A DNA stretch of 64,000 bases from Symbiodinium microadriaticum (Eukaryota; Sar; Dinophyceae; Suessiales; Symbiodiniaceae). This document shows, piece after piece, positions 52,025-62,020 of this stretch (its first letter is position 1; every line of letters begins with the position of its first letter). The position numbers were made by a program, and so were the translations under genes. Below the pieces are notes generated by a model that did no database searches, had not been told where the DNA came from, and was given only the letters and a program-made list of their open reading frames with translations. Location: positions 443,127 through 507,126 of the forward strand of contig LSRX01000279.1 in the NCBI GenBank assembly GCA_001939145.1. Reading direction: 5' to 3'.

Positions 52025-52170
52025 TCCCCAGGAAAGCGCATGTGTGCATGTATGTGCGCATGCATGTATGTATGTGTACACATGAATAAGTACATCTTTA
52101 CATATAATAATATGTATATATATATATATATACATATACATACACATTACATACATGTATGTGCAACCCT
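52025..52170. repeat. TG/TA-rich microsatellite
   Basis: GTATGTGCATG and TATATA runs. Confidence 0.85.
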
Positions 52171-52171
52171 G

Positions 52172-52345
52172 CAAAATTTTGTGAAAGAGTAGAGAAACCT
52201 GGAAGTCGATCAACTGTTGCGCCAAGAGCCCAAGGAAATCGACACCACGAAGGCTGGGTCCCGTGGGTGGGTTGCATCCGGGGGACAAGTCATGTCGTTG
52301 TTGTGTTCGTAGGGTTGTTCTGTTGGTTTTAGAAGCAGGGGTCAC
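52172..52345 (-). CDS. Coding-like fragment abutting a hairpin element
   Basis: The minus strand reads TPASKTNRTTLRTQQRHDLS, PSLRGVDFLGLLAQQLIDFQ and VSLLFHKILQGC. Its 5' end touches the family G hairpin at 52343. Confidence 0.3.
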
Positions 52346-52460
52346 TGTTGATGCTATAAATGGCTATAAATGCTGCATTGCCTTAAGGACCTTCAACTAC
52401 GGGGATTACGGTATATGCTTTATTATGGATAAGGCGGGATTTATATCATCAAACGTAGTG
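52343..52460. mobile_element. Hairpin element, family G
   Basis: CACTGTTGATGCTATAAATG and TTATATCATCAAACGTAGTG; a partial internal duplication (GCTATAAATG) is present. Confidence 0.8.
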
Positions 52461-52559
52461 ATTGTAGGCGGCCGAAGGATGTAGGGTTAAAGGTTTCGAG
52501 TCCTGGAGTTTCGTTCGCGCTCGGGGTGTAGTTGCGGGGTGTATGTACCCGACATGCAA

Positions 52560-53127
52560 ACCCGAAGGGAGTGGTTAGGGTTTAGGGTTTAGGGTTGGGT
52601 TTGGGGGATTATGCATTTTCTGGTCTAGGATACAGGGTTCGGGGGTTACTGGTAAAGGCTGGTCGGTTTAGGGTTTAGGGTTGGTGGACCTTGAACAATG
52701 GACTCAAGGCCCATATTGAGCAGGATCTTTGATCCCCTTATCCCTAAACCCAAAGCCTTAAATCCGAACTCCTCAACCCTAAACCTTATGCCCTAAGCCC
52801 CTAAAAAATAAACCATAAACCCGAAAAAACCCTAATCCGTAAACGCTCCTGCAGGATGTTCTTCAAATCAGAGCAAGTTTAAAACCCGAACCCTACATCC
52901 TACACCCGAAACCCTACAACCNACCCTAAACCCTAAACCGTTCCCCCCACGACCCCTCCGTTTGGGGCCCCCCTCCGGCTCCCCCCTTCCAACCCTTTTT
53001 CCCGCCCGCGGGCTCCTTCCTTCTCCCCCCCGTTCTCCAATGCCGTGCGATAAGGGTTTAGGGTTTAGGGTTTCGGGGTTTAGGGGTTTAGGGTTGAGGG
53101 TTTAGGGGTTTAGGGTTTAGGGTTTTA
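52560..53127. repeat. Telomere-motif mosaic and C-rich stretch
   Basis: TTTAGGG-type at 52575-52680 and 53053-53127; CCCTAAA-type at 52740-52940. 52945-53040 is unusually C-rich (CCCCCCTTCC runs) after an N at 52922 and may be poor-quality sequence. Confidence 0.75.
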
Positions 53128-53544
53128 GTGGACTCGGATATATTGGGCCACCCATCTTGGCCTACTCACAGGCATTGTGAAACGGATCCCGACTTGGACG
53201 CAACTTCCTTGTCGCTCTTGGTGGCTGAAGCAAAAGTGTCATTGCCCCACGCTCTTGCAAGATCATGGGCGACCAGACACATGGCCAACTACGACTGCGG
53301 CCTGAATGACTTGCAAGCGGCCCGGTGGGATTTGAGGCCTGGGAAGAGCAGGAACTGGAAAGACATGTTCAGCAAGGCTCAGCTAGACAACGCCGTTCCA
53401 CTAATGCGATTGCAGCAAAGGTCGGCGTATTGTCACCACCATAACCTGAGGTTTGCAGGGAAGAGCATTCCTGTGTCGCCCTTGGCCCTGCTTGTTTGCT
53501 GCAGGGCCGAGGCGGACGACGCGAAGCGTTTAATTCAACCCTAA
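53128..53544 (+). CDS. Hypothetical gene fragment, 138 codons
   Basis: This is an uninterrupted frame between TTTAGGG repeats (left) and CCCTAAA repeats (right, supplying the stop). Reads ILGHPSWPTHRHCETDPDLD, ATSLSLLVAEAKVSLPHALA, RSWATRHMANYDCGLNDLQA, RWDLRPGKSRNWKDMFSKAQ, LDNAVPLMRLQQRSAYCHHH, ALLVCCRAEADDAKRLIQP. The start shown is GTG, so it is probably not the native start. Well-mixed composition makes it the best coding candidate in the mosaic after the RCC1-like gene. No family recognised. Confidence 0.5.
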   Translation: MDSDILGHPSWPTHRHCETDPDLDATSLSLLVAEAKVSLPHALARSWATRHMANYDCGLNDLQAARWDLRPGKSRNWKDMFSKAQLDNAVPLMRLQQRSAYCHHHNLRFAGKSIPVSPLALLVCCRAEADDAKRLIQP

Positions 53545-54360
53545 ACCTTATGCCCTAAACCCCTATAGCCATAAACCATAAACTCAAAAAAACCCTAATC
53601 CGTAAACTGCTCCCACAGGATGTTCTTAAAATCAGATCCGTGCGAAGCCACTATACTCCATAAGATACTTCTCACCCCGTTCAACAACATGCCAGGCCTT
53701 TGTACTCGAACTCCATAAACCCTGATCCCTAGATGCAAGTTTAAAGCCCAAACCCTACATCCTAAATCCAAGCCCTAAAACCCAATATCCGAGGTATTTC
53801 TGTAAGGTGCTCCAAATAATACTTTCTGCGAGATATATGTACAATATTCCCCTAAACCCTAAATCATTAACCCTAAACCTTAAAATTCTTTTTGCGAGGT
53901 AGAGTCGACTCGGAAGATGGAGGAATACGATGGCGAAACGCAGGGTGCAATAAGGCCACACAGGGGTTTAGGGTTTGCGGTTTTGGTGGATTTCGGCTTG
54001 TATGTGAGGTGATATGTTTTATGTGATTTCGGGTTCATGGCTTCGTGTTCTATATGAGGGTTTTGTATTGTGATGTAGTGTTTTGGGTTTCGGGTGTTAC
54101 GGATTTTCAGTTGAGCTTCGTGGGGCTTGAATTGGGTTTAGGGTTTAGGGTTTAGGGCGCATACGGTTAATACAAGGTTTAGGGTTTCGGACTTGGTCGG
54201 GCTGTAAGTGGTTGTTACTTACTACACGGGTTAGGTTTTTGGTTCAGCCTATTAAACAAACCCTAACCCCTAAACCCTAACCCCTGAACCCTAAACCCTA
54301 AAAGGCCTCAGGGTTTTTATTTCAGGAGGAGGAAGTCCCGGAGCTTTATTGGTGGGAACA
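53545..54360. repeat. Telomere-motif mosaic
   Basis: CCCTAAA-type 53535-53615, 53700-53780 and 53850-53885; TTTAGGG-type 53960-53985 and 54130-54190; CCCTAAA 54260-54305. A 50-bp segment (AACCTTATGCCCTAA...GGATGTTCTT) at 53545-53625 repeats one at 52775-52865. Confidence 0.75.
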
Positions 54361-54362
54361 GC

Positions 54363-54499
54363 ACTTCAAGGTTCATGGAAATAAGTAAATAGGGTTAGAA
54401 AGAAGGCTCATAGTACTTATAGTTAGGTATAACCCCAGTTAAAGCAGTTACGGTACGTAGAACCCTATGATTTACTAAGTCTCATGAACCTCCAAGTAG
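54363..54499. mobile_element. Hairpin element, family F
   Basis: ACTTCAAGGTTCATGGAAAT and AAGTCTCATGAACCTCCAAG. Confidence 0.75.
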
Positions 54500-54858
54500 T
54501 CCAAGTAGGTTACTAAGACAAGGTCACAGGAACAGTACCTACAGCATGTAACCCCGCAGCCCAAGTGCCAGTACTAAGGGTTGAGGGCTTGGGGTACTGA
54601 AGACCTCGAACCGTTATCGTGGAGACCCGACGACACTTTGTAAAAGTTTCCGAGATTAAACCCTAAACCTTAAACCCCACTGGAAGCATGACAAACCATG
54701 ACAAATGACACAGACAACTTAAAAATTGTATCTCCAGCCAAGGGACCCTACAACACTTTCCTAAAGCCTTTCAAACCCTGTAAGCAACTGTAGCACCATG
54801 CAGCACCTTAAATGGCTGTGTTTTCAGACTTCATCATCGAAGGATCGAGCCTTCAAGC

Positions 54859-55053
54859 TTGAAATTTACATCTCTTCCGCCCTGTAGCCAGTTGCACCAT
54901 ATTAGCTTCTGGGGCAACGGGTTCAGGGCCACAAGGGCTGCTACAAGGATGTTTAAGCGTAGAATGTCAATCTCTCCGCTCAGACTCTTTCGTGGTGCTG
55001 GTCCTCAACAGGTCCTAGACCCTACCTTCACCTCCATGATCTATTGTCTGTAG
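54859..55053 (+). CDS. Coding-like fragment
   Basis: This 64-codon frame reads TSLPPCSQLHHISFWGNGFR, ATRAATRMFKRRMSISPLRL and FRGAGPQQVLDPTFTSMIYC. Basic; unrecognised. Confidence 0.35.
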   Translation: MKFTSLPPCSQLHHISFWGNGFRATRAATRMFKRRMSISPLRLFRGAGPQQVLDPTFTSMIYCL

Positions 55054-55179
55054 GGTCCCAATATAAACCCAGATATAGATCGGTAGGTTCTAGATCGCTT
55101 AGGCAAGCGCTAAACCCGTAAGCCCCATGCACGCGAGACCTGCGTGAGCCGGCGTTAATGGTGTTCTTTTTCTCGCCTG

Positions 55180-55365
55180 TTGCAGTTATGCTATAATACC
55201 CAAAACACTGTTCTGTTCAGGTCCCTATATAGAAAGTCCTGTAAACTAACATCCCGTGCCTTTCAGGAAGATCATGTTCGACCAGAACCAGAAGGTCCAG
55301 GCACACGGGCGATGAGATCACAAGCTCGCCCCAACAATTTGGTGTTCAAGAGTTCCTTCATATAG
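55180..55365 (+). CDS. Candidate exon(s) after pyrimidine-rich acceptors
   Basis: CTCGCCTGTTGCAG precedes 55187 and CCGTGCCTTTCAG precedes 55266. From the second, two frames are open: EDHVRPEPEGPGTRAMRSQA (to the stop at 55363) or KIMFDQNQKVQAHGR (earlier stop). A terminal exon is plausible. Confidence 0.35.
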   Translation: MQLCYNTQNTVLFRSLYRKSCKLTSRAFQEDHVRPEPEGPGTRAMRSQARPNNLVFKSSFI

Positions 55366-55494
55366 GGTTCTATAGCAGCGCTTGGGGTTTTACTGGTAGG
55401 GGGTTTGAGGCTTTCACTGCTAAGCTGTTTATGGTAGCGTTTAACCCTGAACCTCTAAACCCTGAGTTTAGGGTTCGCAGGGGCCTCAGTTTGG

Positions 55495-55985
55495 TTTCAA
55501 ACACCAAAACCCTAAATCCCAAAACCCCCAACACCCCCGAAACCCCTAAAACCCTAAACCCCAAAACCCTAAACCCCTAAACCCTAAATCCCAAAACCCC
55601 CAACACCCCCTAAACCTCTAAACACCAAAACCCTAAACCCTAAACCGGGCGTCTGGGTTTAGGTTGTCGGGTGTCAGGGTTTCAGGCCCCCGGAATTGGG
55701 TGTTCAGGTTGTCGCAGGGTATTAGGTCATTGGGGTTTAGGGGTTTAGGGTTTAGGGTCTAAGGTTTAGGGGTTTAGGGGCTTGGGGTCTAGGGTTTAGG
55801 GGTTTAGGGGTTTAGGGTTCAGGGCTTAGGGGTTTAGGGGTTTAGGCATTTAGGGGTTTAGGGGTTTAGGGGTTTGGGGGTTAGGGTTAAGGGGTTTAGG
55901 GTTTAGTGGTTTAGGGTTTAGGGGTTTAGGGTTTAGGGGCTTAGGGTTTAGGGGTTTAGGGTTTAGGGGTTTAGGGTTTAGGGTC
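55495..55985. repeat. Opposed CCCTAAA and TTTAGGG blocks
   Basis: 55495-55650 is CCCTAAA/CCCCAAAACC-type and 55725-55985 is dense TTTAGGG/GGGGTTTAGGG-type, facing outward from a 70-bp spacer. Confidence 0.9.
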
Positions 55986-56173
55986 TTCCGGTGTAAGGTC
56001 TTAGGATGTCAGCTTTAGGACTCAGGAGACATGGGGCTGAAACCCGCATCCCTCAGACCTAACTGAAAAGCCAAGGCCTACAAGACATCTGCAGAGAATC
56101 CTTAACCCTAGCCCGAAAACCTCAGACCCTAAACCAGAAATAGAGCCCTTCTGCCGTAGCTTGAAACCCTTGC

Positions 56174-56284
56174 CTGGGCTCTTGTTAAAGGACTTAATTA
56201 AAGTTACCCCAATTAGGAAACCATATCATTTACTATAGATCCCTATTATGCTAACCTAAATTCAGTCCCTTAACAAGAACCCAG
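56174..56284. mobile_element. Hairpin element, family H
   Basis: CTGGGCTCTTGTTAAAGGAC and GTCCCTTAACAAGAACCCAG. Confidence 0.85.
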
Positions 56285-56526
56285 TTACTTCAACCCCGAG
56301 GTTGGCATCCCTAAGCTCGTCGCATGAAATGTTGTGGGGCCCTGAATCAGTACCAATGCTATTGCAGAGACTTCCGAATAGAGTTTTAGCACAGCGCGCC
56401 GTAAAAAAAAAAAAAAACTGTAACCGGAAGTTAAGGCCTGCAACTGCCAGAACCCTAAACCCTAAACCCCCAAACCCTTCGACCGTATAATACCCTACAT
56501 TCTCAACATGACTTTCGAGCCTTGCG

Positions 56527-56607
56527 ATGTTTGCTGAGCAGGGCAAGCCCAGCTCAGATCAGATCCGCACTGCAGAGATGATGAAGGACCCGTGGCTCAA
56601 ATTATAT
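56527..56607 (+). CDS. Candidate exon with GTAAGA donor
   Basis: The ATG-started frame reads MFAEQGKPSSDQIRTAEMMK then DPWLKLY, followed immediately by GTAAGA. The open frame extends upstream to 56512. Plausible first or internal exon; downstream DNA is microsatellite. Confidence 0.35.
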
Positions 56608-56669
56608 GTAAGAGATATATACATTACAAAACTAACTTCGCTAACTAGATAAGTACACAAGTAGATAAA

Positions 56670-56765
56670 TATGAGTGTGTGTGTATATATATATACATAT
56701 ATATATATATAGATATAGATACACATATATATGTATATATAAAGATATAGATACAGATGTTTTTT
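56670..56765. repeat. TA-rich microsatellite
   Basis: TA/GATA-rich, followed by T-rich unique sequence to 57000 with no gene seen. Confidence 0.85.
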
Positions 56766-57169
56766 CTTTTTGTTCGCTTATTATTTGTCATTTATTTGCT
56801 TGACTTCTGTATGTATTTATTTATTGTTTTGCTTTATTTGTGTTTTATTCATAAGTCTGTTTGCTTATCTATTTTGTTTTTGGTATAATGGTATATGTTA
56901 TATAGATACCTATGCACATCTTAATTTGTGTGTTTGTGTGTTCGTTTACATACAGGGGCTGTAAATACTCTTAGTACGGCTATAGGTCATATTCTCTTAT
57001 AGATTGTTGGTATCCTAAGGCTAAGGCGTACTCTTGGTAGTTTTGCAGACCTCTACACTTCACTACCTCGGTGCTTGCTATTTGCGGATACCTCTAAATC
57101 GAAGGGTTTAGGATGATTGCCTACACGTTTCATGGTCCCACCTTGCTGCTATCTACCCCATCTATCATC

Positions 57170-57915
57170 TCGCCCTCTCTCGCCCTCGCTCTCCCTCTCT
57201 CTCTCTCTCTCTCCCCTCTCTTTCTCTCTCTCTCTCTCTCTTTCTCGTGTGCTCTATCTATCTATCTATCTATCTATCTGTCTTTCGATTTGTTTAACTA
57301 TCTATCTGTCTATCTATCTATCTATCTATCTATCTATCAGTCTATCTATCAGTCTATCAGTCTGTACATAAATGCACATGTACACACGCACACACGTACA
57401 TACATCGTACATACATACATGCATGCCTACAAACATACATATACATATACATACAGATACTCACACGTACATACATACATGCATACATACATACATACAT
57501 ACATACATACAGGGTCATAGGCTACTACTTTTAAGTATTTGTGGCCACAGCGTGACCTTGCTTGCATCTCGGCATGTTCTTGTGGTTCAGACAGGGGCCC
57601 GCTATAGTTAGCTTATGGTTTGGCTACAGAGTAGAGTGTCTGTATATAGATAAATAGATAGATGGATAGATGGATAGATGGATAGATAGGCAGGTAGGTA
57701 GATAGATAGATATATAGAAAGATAGATAGTCAGGTAGATAGGTAGATAGTCAGACAAATAGATAGATAGATAGATAGATAGATAAACAGATAGATAGATA
57801 GATAGGTAGGTAGGTAGATTAGATAGATTAGATAGATTAGATAGATTAGATAGATTAGATAGATTAGACAGATAGACAGATAGATCGATAGATAGATAGA
57901 TAGATAGATAGATAA
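57170..57915. repeat. Composite microsatellite: CT, TATC, CATA, GATA
   Basis: In order: CT runs (57175-57245), TATC (57253-57365), CATA/CACA (57380-57510), 100 bp unique, then GATA with AGATT sub-blocks (57640-57915). TATC and GATA are complements, so the two arms could pair. Confidence 0.95.
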
Positions 57916-57935
57916 GGAAGAAGGGGAACTAAGAT

Positions 57936-58283
57936 TCAGTGACGCATGCTTCCTTGTGTTTGTAGTTGCTTGTCTCTGTGGGTAAACGGCAAGGCTCCAC
58001 TTTGAAGTGAGGGCAACACCTCAATCTGTGAACCTTGTTCTATTTTCACAGCCTGCTGCGAACCCGTTGGGAATATGAACTTTTTGAGCTCCTCATGTGC
58101 ATAGCTCTTTCTAGTCCAAAACACGGGACTGCAGGAGAACGGGCAGGAAGCTTTCAACTCTTTTACTGGCTTTGGGGGTTTATGGCCCTGCAACCAAGGT
58201 CCTTTGCAAAACCTTGGCACTGCCTGCCCTCCTTAAACTTAGCCCGTGCCGCGTCCGTTTACACAACCTGCCTGAGAAACTAA
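57936..58283. CDS. Coding-like island, strand unclear
   Basis: Minus: SPVFWTRKSYAHEELKKFIF and PTGSQQAVKIEQ (stop at 57936). Plus: FHSLLRTRWEYELFELLMCI and PKHGTAGERAGSFQLFYWLW. No motif decides. Confidence 0.3.
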
Positions 58284-58492
58284 GCCTAAATAAGTATGAT
58301 ATAATTTGGTTCCAAACCTACTCTCATTTTTGCAAGCCCCTTGCTTAAACTCTGAACCCCAAAACCAGCCTTTCGTGGGAGCCTTTTTGGGTTCCATGTT
58401 GGCTTCCAGGAGGGTAGGTTTCCTTCTGCTGCTACTGCGAGACCTTGAGAAATCCCTGAACCCTGAACCCTTACCACCCGAACCCTGATCTG

Positions 58493-58684
58493 ATGTCTTA
58501 TATCAAACCCACAATGCTATACAACAGCCTGGCAAAACGCTGCAAACCGGCTTTGGCATCAATATCACCGCAGCTCCTCTGTTTTGCCGCGTGCAGTTCG
58601 TGTGAGGATGCCTGGAACGCACCAGGTTCTCCCTTCCGAGGTACGGATTTCGCTCGGATCTCAGGATTACCGGTACGGGTTTAG
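58493..58684 (+). CDS. ATG-started frame, 63 residues
   Basis: Reads MSYIKPTMLYNSLAKRCKPA, LASISPQLLCFAACSSCEDA, WNAPGSPFRGTDFARISGLP and ends at the first TTTAG of a telomere-type run. Contains a C-x2-C pair. Unrecognised. Confidence 0.35.
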   Translation: MSYIKPTMLYNSLAKRCKPALASISPQLLCFAACSSCEDAWNAPGSPFRGTDFARISGLPVRV

Positions 58685-58731
58685 GGTACTTTAGGGTTTA
58701 GAGTTTAGGGCTTGGGTAAATAGGCGATGTT

Positions 58732-58820
58732 CCTGAGTAATACCCTTTCACCTTTTTTTGTTGTATGGTTCCCCTAGAAAAATGAATAACAGGATAAAGG
58801 ATACCCTCATTCTTGGTATT
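58732..58820. mobile_element. Hairpin element, family L
   Basis: CCTGAGTAATACCCTTTCAC and AGGATAAAGGATACCCTC; directly followed by the family A element at 58822. Confidence 0.75.
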
Positions 58821-58821
58821 A

Positions 58822-58917
58822 TTACCCATAGGCCCCTAAGTAGTTCCTTTTTGTGGTTTATATTTAGAATCCTATAGGGTAATCCCCAAAAGGAACTACT
58901 TAGGGGCCTATGGGTAA
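58822..58917. mobile_element. Hairpin element, family A
   Basis: TTACCCATAGGCCCCTAAGT and ACTTAGGGGCCTATGGGTAA. Confidence 0.95.
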
Positions 58918-59072
58918 GGGGTCACTCTGGAACCTGGTAGGTTGAGGGTGTAGGCTTCTGGGTTCACGGCAAGTTAGTGGCATTCGACCCTCACCTACGC
59001 AGTCTAAAGTCTAAAGAGCCCGATTGGTAGACTTTGAAGAGGTTTGATGGGCGCTGCTACCCTAAACCCTAA

Positions 59073-59186
59073 CCCTAAGGGTCCAAGTACCTAACAATAA
59101 AATACTCTCCCAAATATTAACCTACATAGATAACTACCATCCGCAACCAAAGCATCTTATTATTGGATCCTTTGGACCCTTAGGGT
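59073..59186. mobile_element. Hairpin element, family I
   Basis: CCCTAAGGGTCCAAGTACCT and GGATCCTTTGGACCCTTAGG. Confidence 0.8.
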
Positions 59187-59409
59187 AAACCCTAAGGGTT
59201 TTGAGACGTGCGAGTGTAGAAGCTCCGGGGGTTGGGGTCAGGGTTGAGGATACTAAGAGCCCACGCATCTTCACCACGTCCCGTAAGCTACCATGGCCTA
59301 CCTTATGGGTTTAGGGTTTTAGGGACCATAGCCTACCTTAAGTAGGTTCTCAACACAAACCCCAATCTAGAGCGTATGAGACGCTGCAAAAAAAGTAAAA
59401 TTTTGGCTC

Positions 59410-59536
59410 TACTTGAGGTTAATGGGACTCGGCAACTAAGGTTATGAATAAGGTAGGTAACTATACTTTTAATCAGTTATAGCCTCTGTTAATGTACTTA
59501 TGACTGTACTTACTAAGTCCCATGAACCTCCAAGAA
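59410..59536. mobile_element. Hairpin element, family F
   Basis: TACTTGAGGTTAATGGGACT and AGTCCCATGAACCTCCAAG. A right half of another copy is at 59607-59642. Confidence 0.8.
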
Positions 59537-59729
59537 GACCCTGCCCATAAACCCGAAACCACTAGAGATCCCTTATAGAACCCTTTCAGGATCCCCCCTT
59601 AGGGATCCCTTTAAGTTACTAAGTCCCATGAAATTCCAAATAAGGCTGCCTGAAAAGAACTACGCTTTCAGAGCTATGTCGCTGTTATGTTCTTGCTGGG
59701 ACGCTTCGGCAGGATTGCACGAGGACCCA

Positions 59730-60064
59730 AAGCCCTGAAACCCTAAATCCCAAACCCTAAAAACCCTAAACCCTAAACCCCTAAACCCTAAACCCTAAAG
59801 TATTGGTAGCTTGCGGTAGATCCTGGAGCCTGAATCTGAAACCTTCTCGTCAGCCCAAATCCTGGCCCGTGAACCCTAGACCCCTCATTTGGGGGCCCTT
59901 GGGGCTTCGTGCTCTACAAGGGTTTAGGGTTTACGGCAATTCCTAAAGCCTAAAGCCCTGAAGCCTAAAACCCCTAAACCCCTAAACCCTAAACCCCCTT
60001 AAACCCTAAACCTTCAACACCTAAACCCCTAAAGCCCTAAACCCCATATACCCTAAACCCCTAA
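59730..60064. repeat. CCCTAAA-type blocks
   Basis: 59735-59800 and 59940-60070 are dense CCCTAAA/CCCTAAACCCC-type. Confidence 0.9.
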
Positions 60065-60202
60065 AGCCCTAGACCCTCAGCGGACGTCTTTGCTCGGCCT
60101 CAGGATCCGACGATGTTAAACTTGTCGGGCCCTGTTGGCGAAGAGTTCTTCAAGGCAGTTGCTTTTTTAGGGGAGTTAGGGGTTAGGGAGTTTAGGGTTT
60201 AG
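60065..60202 (+). CDS. Coding-like fragment between telomere-type arrays
   Basis: Reads SADVFARPQDPTMLNLSGPV, GEEFFKAVAFLGELGV and ends in TTTAGGG (REFRV, stop). Left CCCTAAA, right TTTAGGG: a capped arrangement. An internal ATG starts MLNLSGPVGEEFFKAVAFLG. Confidence 0.35.
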   Translation, partial: SPRPSADVFARPQDPTMLNLSGPVGEEFFKAVAFLGELGVREFRV

Positions 60203-60597
60203 GATTTCGGGGTTAGGGTTTAGGGGTTTAGGGGCTCCATAAAATTTCTATAAGGCAAGAGCTTTAACTACAAGGCTTGGATAAGGGCTCTATCTAGTTG
60301 GGTTTAGGGCTCAGGGGGTAAAAGGAGGCTCAGGGTTTAAGGGTTATGTTGCTGGGCTCCGGCTTCATACCGGCTTAGTACGGTTGAATTTCGTGTTTTG
60401 TATCTTACCTTCGGCTCACACGCCTACCGCATATGAGAAGGAAGGACTAAACTAAGCCCTAAGCCCCAAACTCTAAATTCAAAGCCCTAAGCCCCAAACC
60501 TTAGCAGTAGGCGCTAGATACAACCCGGGTCAGGCCTGAAATCCTGTTGAAAACCAAGGGGAGCTTCCGAAGGTAAGGCACCGCTCATAGGGACCCA

Positions 60598-60700
60598 TAT
60601 GGGTAGTTCTCGAAATTAGGGGCACTTCTTAGGTCCTTAAACAGTACGGCACCCTTACTTATAAGAAAGGGCCCCTAAAATACGACCCCTCAATGTAAGA
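60598..60700. mobile_element. Hairpin-type element, family J, partial
   Basis: ATATGGGTAGTTCTCGAAAT and ACAGTACGGCACCCTTA. Confidence 0.55.
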
Positions 60701-60849
60701 TGCCCCCAAAGCGGAACTCGCGAAACAGCCGAACAAGACCTATAAAACCCACCCTTTTCAAAACACAGTTAATGATACCTGATGAACTCCTACAGGACCT
60801 GTTGAAAGCGAGAGACTACGCAGAGTTTGCGGTTACGGTTTACAATTGA
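60700..60849 (+). CDS. ATG-started small frame, 49 residues
   Basis: Reads MPPKRNSRNSRTRPIKPTLF, KTQLMIPDELLQDLLKARDY and AEFAVTVYN then TGA. A basic N-terminus followed by an amphipathic helix-like segment. It starts where family J sequence ends. Could be a real short gene or an exon. Confidence 0.35.
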   Translation: MPPKRNSRNSRTRPIKPTLFKTQLMIPDELLQDLLKARDYAEFAVTVYN

Positions 60850-61022
60850 TTACGAATTGGGGATGAGCTACAGCTTAGAGAGAGCCGGTTCAGGCGTTGA
60901 AAAGTGGGGTTTAGGGTTCTTGCAGAGTTTGTGAGGAAGTTCTACTTGTACGGGCGTAAGACAGAGATCAGGACTTCGGGCCGCTTTTTACTAGCACAGG
61001 ATTTTGGACTCAAGCACTCGTG

Positions 61023-61168
61023 GATATGGGTAGTTCTCTAAATTAGGGTCCCCTTTAGGGTCCTTATTATCGGGGTGCCGTACTATATTGGGGACCCAAT
61101 CGGGGCCCTACCGTCCTATATTGGAACCTAAGGGGGCCCTACAGTAATTTGGACAGCTACCCACATGG
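61023..61168. mobile_element. Hairpin element, family J (complete)
   Basis: GATATGGGTAGTTCTCTAAA and AATTTGGACAGCTACCCACA; longest family J copy. Confidence 0.75.
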
Positions 61169-61356
61169 AGAACGATGCAGAAGAGCATTCAGTAAGATGG
61201 GTGAAGTCCAGAAGCCCCATGGCACGCTTCGACAAAACACATCGAACCACCACGTTCATATGGAGTCGGAGCTGGCATCAGCCAGTTATTCCTATTTCCC
61301 TAATGGTCCAAGTGCCAAATAACATATACCCCCTAATTAAACCTTATAAACCCTAA
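61165..61356 (+). CDS. Coding-like frame between two hairpin elements
   Basis: The ATG lies in the last bases of the family J hairpin and the stop in a family I element. Reads ENDAEEHSVRWVKSRSPMAR, FDKTHRTTTFIWSRSWHQPV. A second frame (RAFSKMGEVQKPHGTLRQNT, SNHHVHMESELASASYSYF) is equally good. The piece 61169-61300 looks like a gene fragment trapped between elements. Confidence 0.35.
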   Translation: MENDAEEHSVRWVKSRSPMARFDKTHRTTTFIWSRSWHQPVIPISLMVQVPNNIYPLIKPYKP

Positions 61357-61410
61357 GCTAACCCGAATTTAAACCTAGATAACTTCTTCCGCAACCAACT
61401 TACCTGGCGT
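61303..61410. mobile_element. Hairpin element, family I (decayed)
   Basis: CCCTAATGGTCCAAGTGCC at the left and TTCCGCAACCAACTTACC inside; the right arm is poor. Confidence 0.55.
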
Positions 61411-61444
61411 TTGCCACGCGAGGAGAACCTGATACAAGAGATCT

Positions 61445-61612
61445 CGTGCTTCCGGGTTTAAGTTTTTGGGATTTAGGGTTTAAGGGTTGCAGGGTTAAGG
61501 GTTTAGGGTTTAGGGTGTAAGGTTTAAGGGTTTAGGGTGTAGGGTTTAAGGGTTCAGGGTTTTAGGGTTTAGAGTTTAGGGTTTAAGGGTTTAGGGTTTT
61601 TGTTTAGGGCCG
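61445..61612. repeat. TTTAGGG-type block
   Basis: GGGTTTAAGGGTTTAGGGTGTAGGG-like units. Confidence 0.9.
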
Positions 61613-61837
61613 GTGAATTGACAATGCCTGGCTTTTCGTTGTTTGCCAAGCTCTCAAGTCTAGACAGTGAACCCTACACTAAAGCCCAAGCCCTGCCCAG
61701 AGTCCCTTCGAAAAGCCCTAAACCCTAGACACTGCTGAATAATGTATCTGTGGGTTATTGAAGGCTTCTAGTCCGAATGCAGTAGTGTATGGTATATGCC
61801 AAGATGTTCTTGTTGGCCGCCACCTGCCGTAACGTGA

Positions 61838-61840
61838 TAT

Positions 61841-61875
<35 letters not shown>
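61838..61875. repeat. TA microsatellite
   Basis: About 17 TA units. Confidence 0.95.
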
Positions 61876-61877
<2 letters not shown>

Positions 61878-61924
61878 CGCGCACGGAAACTAACAAAGAA
61901 GAAGCCACTGCACACCCTAGACTA

Positions 61925-62020
61925 TACCCATAGGCCCCTAAGTAGTTCCTTTTTGGGTTTACTTTATAGGATTCTAACTATAAACCACAAAAACGGAACT
62001 ACTTAGGGGCCTATGGGTAA
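61925..62020. mobile_element. Hairpin element, family A
   Basis: TACCCATAGGCCCCTAAGTA and TACTTAGGGGCCTATGGGTA. Confidence 0.95.

Noticed and set aside
57113..57520. 135-codon Ser/Leu/Tyr frame
   Set aside because: Translation of CT, TATC and CATA microsatellites.
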